Assembly: GCF_000519185.1 (NCBI RefSeq)
Contig: NZ_JAFA01000001.1
Coordinates: 434,001-498,000, forward strand
DNA: 64,000 bases
Direction of reading: 5' to 3'
Source of the DNA: Paraburkholderia nodosa DSM 21604
Lineage (GTDB): Bacteria > Pseudomonadota > Gammaproteobacteria > Burkholderiales > Burkholderiaceae
Below are positions 18,001 to 26,395 of this stretch, piece after piece. The translations under genes were made by a program, and so were the position numbers. The notes below the pieces were generated by a model. The model worked only from the letters and a program-made list of their open reading frames with translations. It did no database searches and was not told the origin of the DNA. The number at the start of each line of letters is the position of its first letter. The first letter of the stretch is position 1.

Positions 18001-19617
18001 TCAGCCGCGCGCAGCCCGCGTGAGCCACTCGCGACCCTTGAGCATGCCCCACCAGTAGAAGCTCGGCAGCACGCTCGCCTTGAGCAGCCACATGAGGCGG
18101 CGCGGCCGCGTGGGGTCGAGCGGGAAGGTGGGCAAGAGACGCCCGCCATATCCGAACTCGGCCAGCACGACCTTGCCCTTCTCCACGGTGAGCGGGCACG
18201 AGCCGTAACCATCGTAGCGATACGCCAGCGGCGCGCCCGCACGTGCGGCGAGCAGGTTCCCGGCCACGATCACGGCCTGCTTGCGTGCGGCCGCGCCGGT
18301 CTTGGCGTTCGGCGCGGAGCAGACGTCACCGAGCGAGAACACGTTCGGATAGCGCGGATGCTGGAGCGTGGCGTGATCCACTTCGCACCAGCCGGCTTCG
18401 TCGGCGAGCTGGCTGTCGCGGATGAAGTCGGGCGCGACCTGCGGCGGCACGGCGTGCAGCATGTCGAAGCGCTTCTCCACACGCGTGACGTTGCCGCTCG
18501 CATCCTTCACTTCGAAGGTGGCGATGCGCGCCGGGCCGTCCACGGCCACGAGATTCGACGAGAACGCGAGGTTCGCGTTGTAGCGCTTCACGTACTCCAT
18601 GAGCGGCGGCACGAAGGTCGCCACGCCGAACAGCACGGCGCCCGCGAGATTGAACTCCACGTTGACCTTACCGATGACGCCTTGGCGGCGCCAGTGGTCG
18701 CAGGCGAGGTACATCGCCTTTTGCGGCGCGCCCGCGCACTTGATCGGCATGCCGGGCTGGCTGAAGAGCGCGGTGCCGCCCTTCATCTGCTGCACGAGCT
18801 GCCAGGTGTAGGGCGCGAGGTCATAGCGATAGTTCGAGGTCACGCCGTTCTTGCCGAGCGTTTCCGTGAGGCCCGCAATGCGCTCCCACGCGAGGCGCAG
18901 TCCCGGCGCCACGATGAGCTGGCGGTAGGCCACGCGCACGCCGCTGTCGAGCTGCACGACGTTCGCGTCCGGCTCGACGCGCGTGGCGGCCGCGCGGAAC
19001 CACTTCACGCCCGCGGGCATGACGCTCGCCATGGGCCGGCGCGTTTTCGTCACGTCGTATGCGCCGCCGCCGACCAGCGTCCACGCGGGCTGATAGTCGT
19101 GGTGATCGCTCGGCTCGACGATGGCGATCTTCAGGTTCGGCTCGCGGCGCAACAGGCTTGCGGTGACGGCGATGCCCGCCGTGCCGCCGCCGATCACGAC
19201 GACGTCCCAGGTTTCGCCTTCCCACGCGCAGGCTGCCGTCGCCGCGCGCGCGGCGTTCGCGGTTTGCGCGGCCTGGGTGGGCGCGCCTTGCTGCGCGAGC
19301 CGATAGAGGCTCGTGGCGCGGTTGCCGCTGCGGCAGTACGCGAGCACGGGGCCGGGCAAGTCGATCAGCAACTGCGCGAAGCGCGCAGCGTCTTCGGCGG
19401 TGATCTGGCCGGGTTTCACCGGCAGATACGCGAACTGCAGACCGAGCTGCGAGGCCGTGGCGCGCAGCGCGTGCGACGTGGGTTGCGCGTCGCCGCCCTC
19501 GCCATCGGGCCGGTTGCAGATGATCGAGCGATAGCCCGCCGCCTGGATGGCGGCGAGGTCGTCGGGCGTGATCTGGTCGGCGCTCGCGAAGCGCGCGTCG
19601 TGTTGCGAGATTTGCAT
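18001..19617 (-). CDS. Sulfurtransferase/phosphatase-fold domain fused to sulfide:quinone oxidoreductase-like flavoprotein
   Basis: A 538-residue fusion. Residues 1-110 are a TIGR01244/Blh-type domain with the active-site loop CRSGNR (C95), which has rhodanese spacing. An Ala-rich linker (111-135) leads to an SQR-like flavoprotein with the FAD loop VVVIGGGTAGIAVTAS (about 139-154). Likely redox cysteines are C294 (KCAGAP) and C433 (GDVCSAPNAKTG). SQR oxidises sulfide to persulfide and passes electrons to quinone; the N-terminal domain could accept the persulfide sulfur. A C-terminal hydrophobic/aromatic stretch (WLLKASVLPSFYWWG) would associate with the membrane. It is the last gene of the bigR-linked set, 39 bases after the YeeE-like gene. 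Confidence 0.9.
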   Translation of the reverse strand: MQISQHDARFASADQITPDDLAAIQAAGYRSIICNRPDGEGGDAQPTSHALRATASQLGLQFAYLPVKPGQITAEDAARFAQLLIDLPGPVLAYCRSGNRATSLYRLAQQGAPTQAAQTANAARAATAACAWEGETWDVVVIGGGTAGIAVTASLLRREPNLKIAIVEPSDHHDYQPAWTLVGGGAYDVTKTRRPMASVMPAGVKWFRAAATRVEPDANVVQLDSGVRVAYRQLIVAPGLRLAWERIAGLTETLGKNGVTSNYRYDLAPYTWQLVQQMKGGTALFSQPGMPIKCAGAPQKAMYLACDHWRRQGVIGKVNVEFNLAGAVLFGVATFVPPLMEYVKRYNANLAFSSNLVAVDGPARIATFEVKDASGNVTRVEKRFDMLHAVPPQVAPDFIRDSQLADEAGWCEVDHATLQHPRYPNVFSLGDVCSAPNAKTGAAARKQAVIVAGNLLAARAGAPLAYRYDGYGSCPLTVEKGKVVLAEFGYGGRLLPTFPLDPTRPRRLMWLLKASVLPSFYWWGMLKGREWLTRAARG

Positions 19618-19656
19618 GTCGTTTTGGTCCCGAAGCTGGTGCGGCGTAGTGCTGCT

Positions 19657-20109
19657 TTATTGCGGTTTAGTGCTGATTGGTGTGGCTTCTTGCGAACGGC
19701 GCCGCCGCTCCAGCACGGCATAAATCGCCATACCCGCGAGCATGGCCGCGACGAAGAGCCACGCGCGCGGTTGGCCGCCGCCCGCGGCGACGAGCGCGGG
19801 GCCGGGGCAGAAGCCCGCGAGCCCCCAGCCCGCGCCGAACAGCAAGGCGCCGCCGACCAGCCGGCCATCGATTCGCCGCGACGTGGGCAGCTGAATCGGC
19901 GCGCCGACGAGACTCGACGCTCGCTTGCGCGCGAGCCAGAAGGCGGGCGCGGCGAGCGCGATGGCGCCCGCCATTACGAAGGCGAGCGAGGGATCCCAGT
20001 TGCCGGCGAGATCGAGAAAGCCGAGCACCTTGGCCGGGTTGGCCATGCCCGAGACGAGCAAGCCGATGCCGAACAGCAGACCGCACGCGAACGCACTGAG
20101 TTTTCGCAT
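19657..20109 (-). CDS. YeeE/YedE-like half-transporter (DUF6691 type)
   Basis: A 150-residue membrane protein with four hydrophobic segments. It has GLLFGIGLLVSGMANPAKVLGFLD and, in the second half, GAGWGLAGFCPGPALVA, whose Cys-Pro-Gly-Pro is the conserved cysteine site of the family. Together with the next gene upstream it makes one two-part sulfur-compound transporter, as in PmpA/PmpB and thiosulfate-uptake YeeE proteins. One base separates the two genes. A Lys/Arg-rich cytoplasmic tail ends the protein. Confidence 0.87.
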   Translation of the reverse strand: MRKLSAFACGLLFGIGLLVSGMANPAKVLGFLDLAGNWDPSLAFVMAGAIALAAPAFWLARKRASSLVGAPIQLPTSRRIDGRLVGGALLFGAGWGLAGFCPGPALVAAGGGQPRAWLFVAAMLAGMAIYAVLERRRRSQEATPISTKPQ

Positions 20110-20110
20110 C

Positions 20111-20557
20111 TCAGCCTCCGATCAGGTGACGCACGGCGAACACGGTGGCGAAGCCCGCCGCCATGAAAGCGCCCGTGGCGACGAACGAGCGGCGCGAGCC
20201 GCGCGCGATGCCGCACACGCCGTGGCCGCTCGTGCAGCCCGAGCCGTAACGGGTGCCGACGCCGACCAGCAGGCCCGCCACGACGAGCGTGAGCATCGAC
20301 GCATCGATCTGCATGGCCGGAAGCGCTGCGCGCAGCCGCCACAGCAACGGGGCGGCAACAAGGCCGATGACGAACGCGGCATTCACGCCGCGCTCGCCGC
20401 CCGCGCCCGGCAGCGCTTTGCCCAACAAGCCGCCCAGCAAGCCGCTGATCCCGGCGATGCGCCCGTTCACGAGCACGAAGAGCGCGGCGGCCGCGCCGAT
20501 CATCAGGCCGCCCGCGAACGAGGCGTAGGGCGTGAAGTTAGCGAGGTCGAGGCTCAT
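20111..20557 (-). CDS. YeeE/YedE-like half-transporter, N-terminal-type partner
   Basis: A 148-residue membrane protein with about four segments and the hallmark [12 protein letters not shown], a cysteine pair thought to relay thiosulfate or persulfide sulfur through the channel. The start at 20557 overlaps the bigR stop, so translation is coupled to the repressor gene. A longer open frame reaches 92 codons upstream but lies inside bigR. It pairs with the adjacent DUF6691-type gene. Confidence 0.88.
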   Translation of the reverse strand: MSLDLANFTPYASFAGGLMIGAAAALFVLVNGRIAGISGLLGGLLGKALPGAGGERGVNAAFVIGLVAAPLLWRLRAALPAMQIDASMLTLVVAGLLVGVGTRYGSGCTSGHGVCGIARGSRRSFVATGAFMAAGFATVFAVRHLIGG

Positions 20558-20889
20558 GCCGGATGGACCTTGAGCCGCCCGCAATAGAGGCTCGAGAGTG
20601 TCTGCATGACCTGGATGACTTCGGGACTCGCGAGGCGGTAGTAGATGTATTTGCCTTCGCGGCGTGTATCGACGAGGCCTTCGTCGCGCAGCTTGCCGAG
20701 GTGCTGCGAAAGGCTCGGCTGATGCACGCCCACCAGCTCCTCGAGCTCGCCGACGTTGCGCTCGCCTTCGGTGAGCTGGCAAAGCAGCAGGAGACGGTCT
20801 TCGTGGGCAAGCGCCTTGAGCAGCGCGCAGCACTTTTCGGCGGATTCGCGCAGGGCCGCGAGCGCTTCGGGAGTGAGTGGTGAGTTCAT
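20554..20889 (-). CDS. bigR: BigR-like ArsR-family persulfide-sensing repressor
   Basis: A 111-residue winged-helix repressor (LALAHEDRLLLLCQL..., then VHQPSLSQHLGKLRDEGLV as recognition region). C37 and C103 are 66 residues apart, the same spacing as the two redox cysteines C42/C108 of Xylella BigR, which form a disulfide or tetrasulfide with persulfides and release DNA. The start at 20889 has GAGGCG upstream. It is divergent from the ETHE1-type gene across an AT-rich palindrome, and co-transcribed with the transporter halves and the SQR fusion. Confidence 0.9.
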   Translation of the reverse strand: MNSPLTPEALAALRESAEKCCALLKALAHEDRLLLLCQLTEGERNVGELEELVGVHQPSLSQHLGKLRDEGLVDTRREGKYIYYRLASPEVIQVMQTLSSLYCGRLKVHPA

Positions 20890-20947
20890 GGGTCGCCTCG
20901 TTGGACGAGGTTGCAAGTCAATGATCCAGATTATACTTTGTCTAAAA

Positions 20948-20971
20948 ACATTATATAAATTTATAATATGT
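20948..20971. promoter_or_regulatory. AT-rich dyad, probable BigR operator
   Basis: The core TATAAATTTATA (20954-20965) is a perfect palindrome. It sits in a 24-bp near-palindrome bounded by ACAT on the left and ATGT on the right. It lies between the divergent bigR (59 bases) and ETHE1-type (35 bases) starts, where BigR boxes are found in related bacteria, and is the most AT-rich stretch of this region. Confidence 0.75.
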
Positions 20972-21005
20972 GTTTCAATAGAGGGTTATTTGTGTGGAGT
21001 CCTCG

Positions 21006-21905
21006 ATGTCCAATCCAGTGTCCAACCCAGCCCCGCTACCAACGCCCGAGCCCATCGTCGAGCCCTTTTTCGACCCCGTCACGGCCACAGTCACCTACGT
21101 CGTGCACGCCGGGCGTGGCACCGCCTGCGCGATCGTCGATCCCGTGCTCGACTACGATCCCAAATCGGGCCGCACCTCAACGGATTCGGCCGAGCGCGTG
21201 ATCGCGTTCGTGCGCGACTACGGGCTTCGCGTCGAGTGGCTGCTGGAAACGCACGCGCACGCCGATCATCTCTCGGCGGCGCCGTATCTGAAGGCGCAGC
21301 TGGGCGGGCGCATTGCGATTGGCGAGCACATTCGCGCCGTGCAGGGCGTGTTCCGCGCGGTGTTCAATCTGGGCGAGACGCTCAGCCCGGACGGCAGCCA
21401 GTTCGACGTGCTGTTCCGGGACGGCGAGACGTTCCAGGTCGGCGCATTGGAGGCACGCGCGCTGCACGTGCCCGGCCACACGCCCGCCGATCTCGCGTAC
21501 CAGATCGGCAACGCCGTGTTCGTGGGCGACACGCTCTTCATGCCCGACGTGGGCTCGGCGCGCTGCGACTTCCCGGGCGGCGACGCGCACACGCTCTACC
21601 GCTCGGCGCGCAAGCTGCTCGACCTGCCCGGCGACACGCGGCTCTTCATGTGCCACGACTATCCGCCGGCTTCCCGCGGGCCATGTTTCGAGACCACGGT
21701 CAGCGCGCAGCGCAGCGGCAATATCCACCTGAACGAGACCGTGAGCGAAGAGGCGTTCGTGCAGATGCGCACCGCGCGCGACCGCACGCTCGCCATGCCG
21801 AACCTGATCCTGCCGTCGATCCAGGTGAACATCCGCGCGGGCCGCATGCCGGAGCCCGAAGCCAACGGCGTGCGTTATCTGAAGATTCCGGTCGACGCGC
21901 TTTGA
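21006..21905 (+). CDS. ETHE1/Blh-type persulfide dioxygenase (MBL fold)
   Basis: A 299-residue metallo-beta-lactamase-fold enzyme that oxidises glutathione persulfide to sulfite. The metal motif THAHADH is at 82-88 (H83, H85, D87, H88). GHTPADLAY supplies the next His, VFVGDTLF the Asp and FMCHDYPP the last His. I prefer the ATG at 21006, which has GGAG six bases upstream, over the in-frame GTG at 20994. It is divergent from bigR and controlled by the same operator by inference. Together with SQR it completes the sulfide to persulfide to sulfite route. Confidence 0.9.
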   Translation: MSNPVSNPAPLPTPEPIVEPFFDPVTATVTYVVHAGRGTACAIVDPVLDYDPKSGRTSTDSAERVIAFVRDYGLRVEWLLETHAHADHLSAAPYLKAQLGGRIAIGEHIRAVQGVFRAVFNLGETLSPDGSQFDVLFRDGETFQVGALEARALHVPGHTPADLAYQIGNAVFVGDTLFMPDVGSARCDFPGGDAHTLYRSARKLLDLPGDTRLFMCHDYPPASRGPCFETTVSAQRSGNIHLNETVSEEAFVQMRTARDRTLAMPNLILPSIQVNIRAGRMPEPEANGVRYLKIPVDAL

Positions 21906-21989
21906 ATCTTTGCGGCGTGAGTTCCGCAATGTGCGTCCGGGAGGGCGGGAAAACGTCTTTGATCCCTTGCTGCCCGCGCACTTCGCTGT

Positions 21990-23093
21990 TCAGTTAGCGT
22001 CCTCATTGACTGGCAAGTCGCCGGCCGGTTCCTCCTGGGAGCCCGTGCCTGTATCGTTCGCGCCGGGAGTGCGCGATCTGCGCAACCGTATGGCCGGCAC
22101 AGCATGCAACAGACGACGCGCGTGCCTGTGCAGCGGCCAGTCGACGAACTGGTAGAGCGCGGCGCCCATCGCCGTAGCCACGATCATCGTGAGCGCCACA
22201 CCGAGCGGAGCAGTCGCGTCAAAGCCGTCGATAGCGTCCGGGAGCAGCTTGCGTGCAGCTTCCACACAGTATGGATGGCTCAGATAGATGGCATAACTCG
22301 CATTGCCGATGAATATTGCTGCGCGAGTGAACGAGCCCGAGCCCATCGCCGACTCCAGGCTCAGTGTGCTGGCGATCAGCACGAAAGCCGGAAGGCCGTA
22401 ATAGAGCAACGGTGCGTCGGAAAGGTCGTGCCAGTTGATGTAGGCCATCCATGCATAGGCTGCAACTGCCATGCATCCGGCAAGCGGCAGCGTGATCCGG
22501 ACTCCGAACTTCCAAAGCTGATAGGCCATGAAGCCGAGCGGGAACTCGAATATCCGCGGATTCGAATAGAACGCGGTGAACACGCCGTGCGAGTCCCATG
22601 CCTTCGCCGCACAAAAGATCGCAAGGATCAGTGCAGAAGTGAACAGCAGGCGGTGACGGCGCACCAGCATCAACGAGACGGCCGTGACCACGTAGAACAG
22701 CATTTCGTAGTTCAGCGTCCAGCCAACGAACAACATCGGGAATATCTGGCCACTTTCCTTGCGATAGGGAATGAAAAACAGCGACTTCAACAGATTTCCG
22801 AGGTCGGCGGTCGTCGAATTCAACAACTCAGGCGCAATCAGTGCCCCAGCGAATACGCCAAACGTCAGAACCCAGTACAGCGGCACGATACGGGCAATGC
22901 GGTCCGCGAGAAAGCGCTGTGTGGTCAATTCGGGATTGTCCAGCACGAGGGCGATGACGAATCCGCTTATCACGAAGAAAATGTCGACGCCAAATTCACC
23001 GAATGTGTGTCCGGTCGGCGACATGATGTGAAAGAAGATAACCGTTATCGCTGCAACAGCGCGCAGCACGGTAAGAGACTTTAACTTTTGCAT
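21990..23093 (-). CDS. Acyltransferase-3 family membrane protein
   Basis: A 367-residue integral membrane acyltransferase with about ten hydrophobic segments. The N-terminal LRAVAAITVIFFH carries the catalytic His and is followed by FGVDIFFVISGFVI, the family signature. The C-terminal 35 residues are polar and Gly/Glu-rich. Such proteins O-acylate surface polysaccharides or lipids. It is 3 kb away from the exopolysaccharide locus and separated by unrelated genes, so the link is unproved. Base composition is visibly lower in GC than its neighbours, and the start has no good ribosome-binding site, both of which fit acquired DNA. Confidence 0.87.
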   Translation of the reverse strand: MQKLKSLTVLRAVAAITVIFFHIMSPTGHTFGEFGVDIFFVISGFVIALVLDNPELTTQRFLADRIARIVPLYWVLTFGVFAGALIAPELLNSTTADLGNLLKSLFFIPYRKESGQIFPMLFVGWTLNYEMLFYVVTAVSLMLVRRHRLLFTSALILAIFCAAKAWDSHGVFTAFYSNPRIFEFPLGFMAYQLWKFGVRITLPLAGCMAVAAYAWMAYINWHDLSDAPLLYYGLPAFVLIASTLSLESAMGSGSFTRAAIFIGNASYAIYLSHPYCVEAARKLLPDAIDGFDATAPLGVALTMIVATAMGAALYQFVDWPLHRHARRLLHAVPAIRLRRSRTPGANDTGTGSQEEPAGDLPVNEDAN

Positions 23094-23364
23094 GTTGGGT
23101 GCGCGGTCTGCGCGTTCGCCAATGGCGGCCTGAGCGGGATGTCCTGCGTTTGATCGCGGTTATTCTGACATCGCGGAAAGATATGCAAATGCGTAGTTTT
23201 GTGTGCAACCGTACAGAAGCCAGCAATTAGTTAAAGAGTTACCTTGGCCGAAATTCGAAAGCATCTGTCCACACAACCGGGCTGCAGCAAATTACATTGG
23301 GACCCAGTTCGATACCGCGTTCGCGCAAACCGTTGCGCGAACCCTGAACCCACGGAGTCCCGCC

Positions 23365-24339
23365 ATGAAAGCCATCCAGTTCAAGACCTTCGGCAAGCCC
23401 GAGGTGCTCGAGTACGTCGATCTCCCCACGCCCACGCCCGCGCCCGATGCCGGCAGCGCACTTGTGCAGGTGCGAGCCGCCTCGGTCAACCCGAGTGACG
23501 TGAAGAACGTTGCCGGCCATTTCGGGCACACGGTGCCGCCGCGGGTGCCGGGGCGCGACTTCAGCGGCGTGGTGGTGGCAGGCCCCGCGGAGTGGCTCGG
23601 CGCCGAAGTCTGGGGCACGGGTGGAGACATCGGCTTCACGCGCGACGGCACGCACGCCGAATTCATCGAGGTGCCTGTAGCCGCGCTCGCGCGCAAGCCC
23701 GCGGCGCTCTCGCACGCGCAGGCCGCGTCGATCGGCGTGAACTTCGTCGTGGCGTGGCTTGGCACCGTCGATTACGCGCGTCTCGCCGAGGGCGAAACGA
23801 TCGCTGTGATCGGTGTGTCGGGCGGGGTGGGCGGCGCGGTTACGCAGATCGCGAAGGCGCGCGGCGCGCGCGTGATCGGCGTGGGCCGCGAGGCGCCGCT
23901 TGCCGGTTCACCGGCCGCGCGTCTCATCGACGCCTTCGTTCCCATGAACGAGCACACGGCAGAACGCGTACGCGAGCTGACGGGGGGAGCCGGCGCGGAC
24001 GTGGTCTACGACGCCGTGGGCGGCGTGGCGTTCGAACTGGCGCTCTCGCTTGCGAAGCGGCGAGGCCGCGTGGTCGAAATCAGCGCGACGGGTAAGCGGC
24101 GCGTGGAGTTCGATCTCATCGACTTCTATCACAACGAGACGCAACTGCTCGGCGCCGATAGCGCGAAGCTCGGCGTGGCCGAATCCGCCCCGCTCATGCG
24201 CGCGATCGCCGAAGCGTTCGACGCGGGCCAGTTCGAGCCGCCCGTCGTGGCCGCGCACTTTCCGCTCGCCCGCGCGCGCGAAGCCTACGAGGCGGTCGCC
24301 GCGGGCACGGCTGGGCGCGTCGTGATCGACATGGCGTGA
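23365..24339 (+). CDS. Zinc-independent quinone/alcohol oxidoreductase (MDR family)
   Basis: A 324-residue medium-chain dehydrogenase/reductase. An N-terminal GroES-like domain (ASVNPSDVKNVAG, VPGRDFSGVV) is followed by the NADPH Rossmann fold (VIGVSGGVGGAVTQIAKA). The zinc-ligand cysteines are absent, as in QOR-type enzymes. The ATG at 23365 (MKAIQFKTFG) is the family start; 54 codons of open frame before it are spurious. Role: NADPH-dependent reduction of quinones or enones; physiological substrate unknown. XapX follows by 28 bases, perhaps in one transcript. Confidence 0.87.
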   Translation: MKAIQFKTFGKPEVLEYVDLPTPTPAPDAGSALVQVRAASVNPSDVKNVAGHFGHTVPPRVPGRDFSGVVVAGPAEWLGAEVWGTGGDIGFTRDGTHAEFIEVPVAALARKPAALSHAQAASIGVNFVVAWLGTVDYARLAEGETIAVIGVSGGVGGAVTQIAKARGARVIGVGREAPLAGSPAARLIDAFVPMNEHTAERVRELTGGAGADVVYDAVGGVAFELALSLAKRRGRVVEISATGKRRVEFDLIDFYHNETQLLGADSAKLGVAESAPLMRAIAEAFDAGQFEPPVVAAHFPLARAREAYEAVAAGTAGRVVIDMA

Positions 24340-24367
24340 GCGCCGCTCGAACGGACGGGAGATGAGG

Positions 24368-24544
24368 ATGAAGGGCTATCTGGTGTCGTTCGCGGTCGGC
24401 GCGCTCGCGGGGCTGCTCTACAACGTGCTGCAGGTGAAATCGCCCGCGCCGCCGACCATCGCCCTCGTCGGGCTGCTCGGCATGCTGGCGGGCGAGAACG
24501 TCATCGGCGTCGTGCGAGCATGCGTTGCGCATCTCGCGGGGTAA
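24368..24544 (+). CDS. XapX-domain (DUF1427) small membrane protein
   Basis: A 58-residue protein with two hydrophobic segments and the XapX pattern KGYLVSFAVGALAGLLY, then SPAPPTIALVGLLGMLAGE. The second ATG (24368) has GGGAG six bases upstream; the first (24362) abuts the same sequence and is less likely. Function of the family is unknown. It is closed by a bidirectional terminator. Confidence 0.82.
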   Translation: MKGYLVSFAVGALAGLLYNVLQVKSPAPPTIALVGLLGMLAGENVIGVVRACVAHLAG

Positions 24545-24563
24545 GCGGGGCAAGCCTCACTCA

Positions 24564-24594
24564 CCGCGCCGGATATCGCCCGGCGCGGATTTTA
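24564..24594. terminator. Terminator between xapX and host-attachment gene
   Basis: Perfect 9-bp arms CCGCGCCGG (24564-24572) and CCGGCGCGG (24580-24588) followed by ATTTTA. It lies between converging genes. Confidence 0.8.
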
Positions 24595-24611
24595 CCGACT
24601 GACGGGCTGGC

Positions 24612-25067
24612 TCACGCCCCGGCCCGTACGAGCCGCTCAGGCAAACGCGTACGTAGTTCGCGTGCGTCGAGCGCCGCAAGATCCTTGTCGAGTTCGAGCG
24701 TGACGAGGCTGCGCGTTTGCGCGTCGATCGCCTTGCGCAGCGCGCCGAGGAACGCGGGCGGCGCCGCGAGCACGAGCGTGCCGTAGCGCGCGTCGTTGCG
24801 GGCCTTCGCAAGCGTCGTCGCGATCTCGGCAGCGAACACGGTGGCTTCGTGGTCGTGCTGGCTGGTGTCGGGATCGGTTGCGCTGCGGCCGAAGCCGACG
24901 CGGTCGGTGGTGCGCCCCGGTTTGTCGGTCACGAGGTTCTCGTCCGACATGCGGCCTTGCAGATGGAGCAGCGTCTCGACTTCGTCGATGGCGCCCAGCG
25001 GGCTTTCGGCGGCGAAAATGCGCGCGGTCACACGGTTGGCGACGACAATCCAGATCGTTTTCGACAT
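24612..25067 (-). CDS. Host-attachment-family protein
   Basis: A 151-residue soluble protein of the 'protein required for attachment to host cells' family, an eRF1-like fold. It has the N-terminal TIWIVVANRVTARIFA, a central basic/acidic segment around GRTTDRVGFGRSA, and LVLAAPPAFLGALRKAI. Named from Agrobacterium plant attachment; its biochemical role is not established. The start at 25067 (MSKTIWIV) is used rather than the longer frame from 25145. Confidence 0.85.
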   Translation of the reverse strand: MSKTIWIVVANRVTARIFAAESPLGAIDEVETLLHLQGRMSDENLVTDKPGRTTDRVGFGRSATDPDTSQHDHEATVFAAEIATTLAKARNDARYGTLVLAAPPAFLGALRKAIDAQTRSLVTLELDKDLAALDARELRTRLPERLVRAGA

Positions 25068-25373
25068 GTTCGACTCCCTGTCATGGCGCCCGGCGCATGC
25101 GGCTGCCGGGCGGTTGAGTGGACTCGGGCCTCGCGGCGTAAACATTAAGGGTAGCGCGCTTCGGGCCGCACGGCGCGGGAAGTGCCGCCGCGCTCGTCGG
25201 CGCGCCGCTGGCGCTCGCGCGAGGCGCGAAAGTGTCGGAACAGCGAGCCGCGTGCCCGCTGGCGGCTTGCCCTTCCAGAATTCGGGAAGATGATTCTTGT
25301 CGGCGGTGGATTATCTTTTTCTGCGGAAGCGCCTAGCCTTTAGACTCCGCAGCGCGCTGCACTGGAGTCCGAC

Positions 25374-26066
25374 ATGAGCCCGAACGACTCGACCGCCTCG
25401 ACCCCCGATCGCATCTTCCGTTATCCGAGCGACGTCGCCTTCACGCCGACGGTCAAGGCGATGCAGGAGCGCCTGGGTTCGCGCGAACTCTATGCGAGCG
25501 TGGAGCGCGATCACGCGTGGGGCGTGGCGCTCACGCCCAAAATCCAGGAATTCATCGCCGCGCAGACAAGCGTATTCCTCGGCACCGCGAATACCGAAGG
25601 GCAGCCGTACATCCAGCATCGCGGCGGCCCGGCTGGCTTTCTGCACGTGGTGGACGAGCACACGATCGCGTTCGCCGATTTCGTCGGCAACCAGCAATAC
25701 ATCACGCTCGGCAACCTCGCCGACAACCCGAAGGCGCATTTGTTCGTGATCGATTATGCGCGCCGGCGGCGCGTGAAAATCTGGGGCCGCGCGCGCGTGG
25801 TCGAAGACCCGGCCCTGGTCGAGGAGCTGATGCCCGAGGGGTACAAGGCGCGTGCCGAACGGGTGATCGTCTTCACGGTGCACGCGTGGGACATGAACTG
25901 TCCGCAGCACATTCCGCAGCGCTTCGAGGCGGCGGACGTGAAGTCGGCACTAGACGAGCGCGACGCGCGCATTCGCGAACTGGAACAGGTCGCCGCGCAA
26001 CGCGAAGCGCGCGTGCGCGAGCTGGAGACGGAGGTCGCGCGGCTGCGCGAGGGCGCCGCGGCGTAA
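25374..26066 (+). CDS. Pyridoxamine 5'-phosphate oxidase-family flavoprotein with C-terminal coiled coil
   Basis: A 230-residue protein. The FMN-binding split-barrel domain spans roughly 45-180 (SVFLGTANTEGQPYIQHRGGP, FADFVGNQQYITLGNLADNP, VKIWGRARVV). A C-terminal heptad-rich segment (about 192-228, DERDARIRELEQVAAQREA...) is predicted to be a coiled coil and could mediate oligomerisation. Cofactor (FMN or F420) and substrate are unknown. It is probably monocistronic. Confidence 0.85.
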   Translation: MSPNDSTASTPDRIFRYPSDVAFTPTVKAMQERLGSRELYASVERDHAWGVALTPKIQEFIAAQTSVFLGTANTEGQPYIQHRGGPAGFLHVVDEHTIAFADFVGNQQYITLGNLADNPKAHLFVIDYARRRRVKIWGRARVVEDPALVEELMPEGYKARAERVIVFTVHAWDMNCPQHIPQRFEAADVKSALDERDARIRELEQVAAQREARVRELETEVARLREGAAA

Positions 26067-26101
26067 GCGGGCGCTCGCACCGCGACTCACCCGCAAGCGG
26101 C

Positions 26102-26236
26102 TTACTTGGCCTTGTCCGCCGTGTTGGTGATGGCCTGGCCGCCCTTCGAAATGTCCTGGCCTGCCCCGGCAATGGTGTTGCACGCGGCGAGCGTCACGGC
26201 GAACAGTGCAAGCGCAAACGCGAGATAACGGCTCAT
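26102..26236 (-). CDS. Entericidin-like small lipoprotein (44 aa)
   Basis: MSRYLAFALALFAVTLAAC is a lipoprotein signal with lipobox LAAC, so Cys19 would be lipidated. The mature part NTIAGAGQDISKGGQAITN matches the EcnA/EcnB entericidin pattern. The start is supported by AGGGAG nine bases upstream. Entericidins are small outer-membrane lipoproteins linked to stationary-phase lysis (EcnB) and its counteraction (EcnA); which type this is cannot be told. Confidence 0.88.
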   Translation of the reverse strand: MSRYLAFALALFAVTLAACNTIAGAGQDISKGGQAITNTADKAK

Positions 26237-26395
26237 AGCGGCTCTCCCTGAATCGAATGGACGTTAAATAAGCGTCAAATGAAAGTGGCGGCGGGCATGA
26301 GGCATGCGCGCCGCCGTTCCTTCCGATTCTACGCGCGAAGCGGGGACACATGCGCCGAGGTTGCGCGGCGGCGCATGCGTGAGATCAAGCCGTTT

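Noticed and set aside
18358..20166. 602-codon plus-strand frame over the SQR/YeeE genes
   Set aside because: Shadow of well-supported minus-strand genes.
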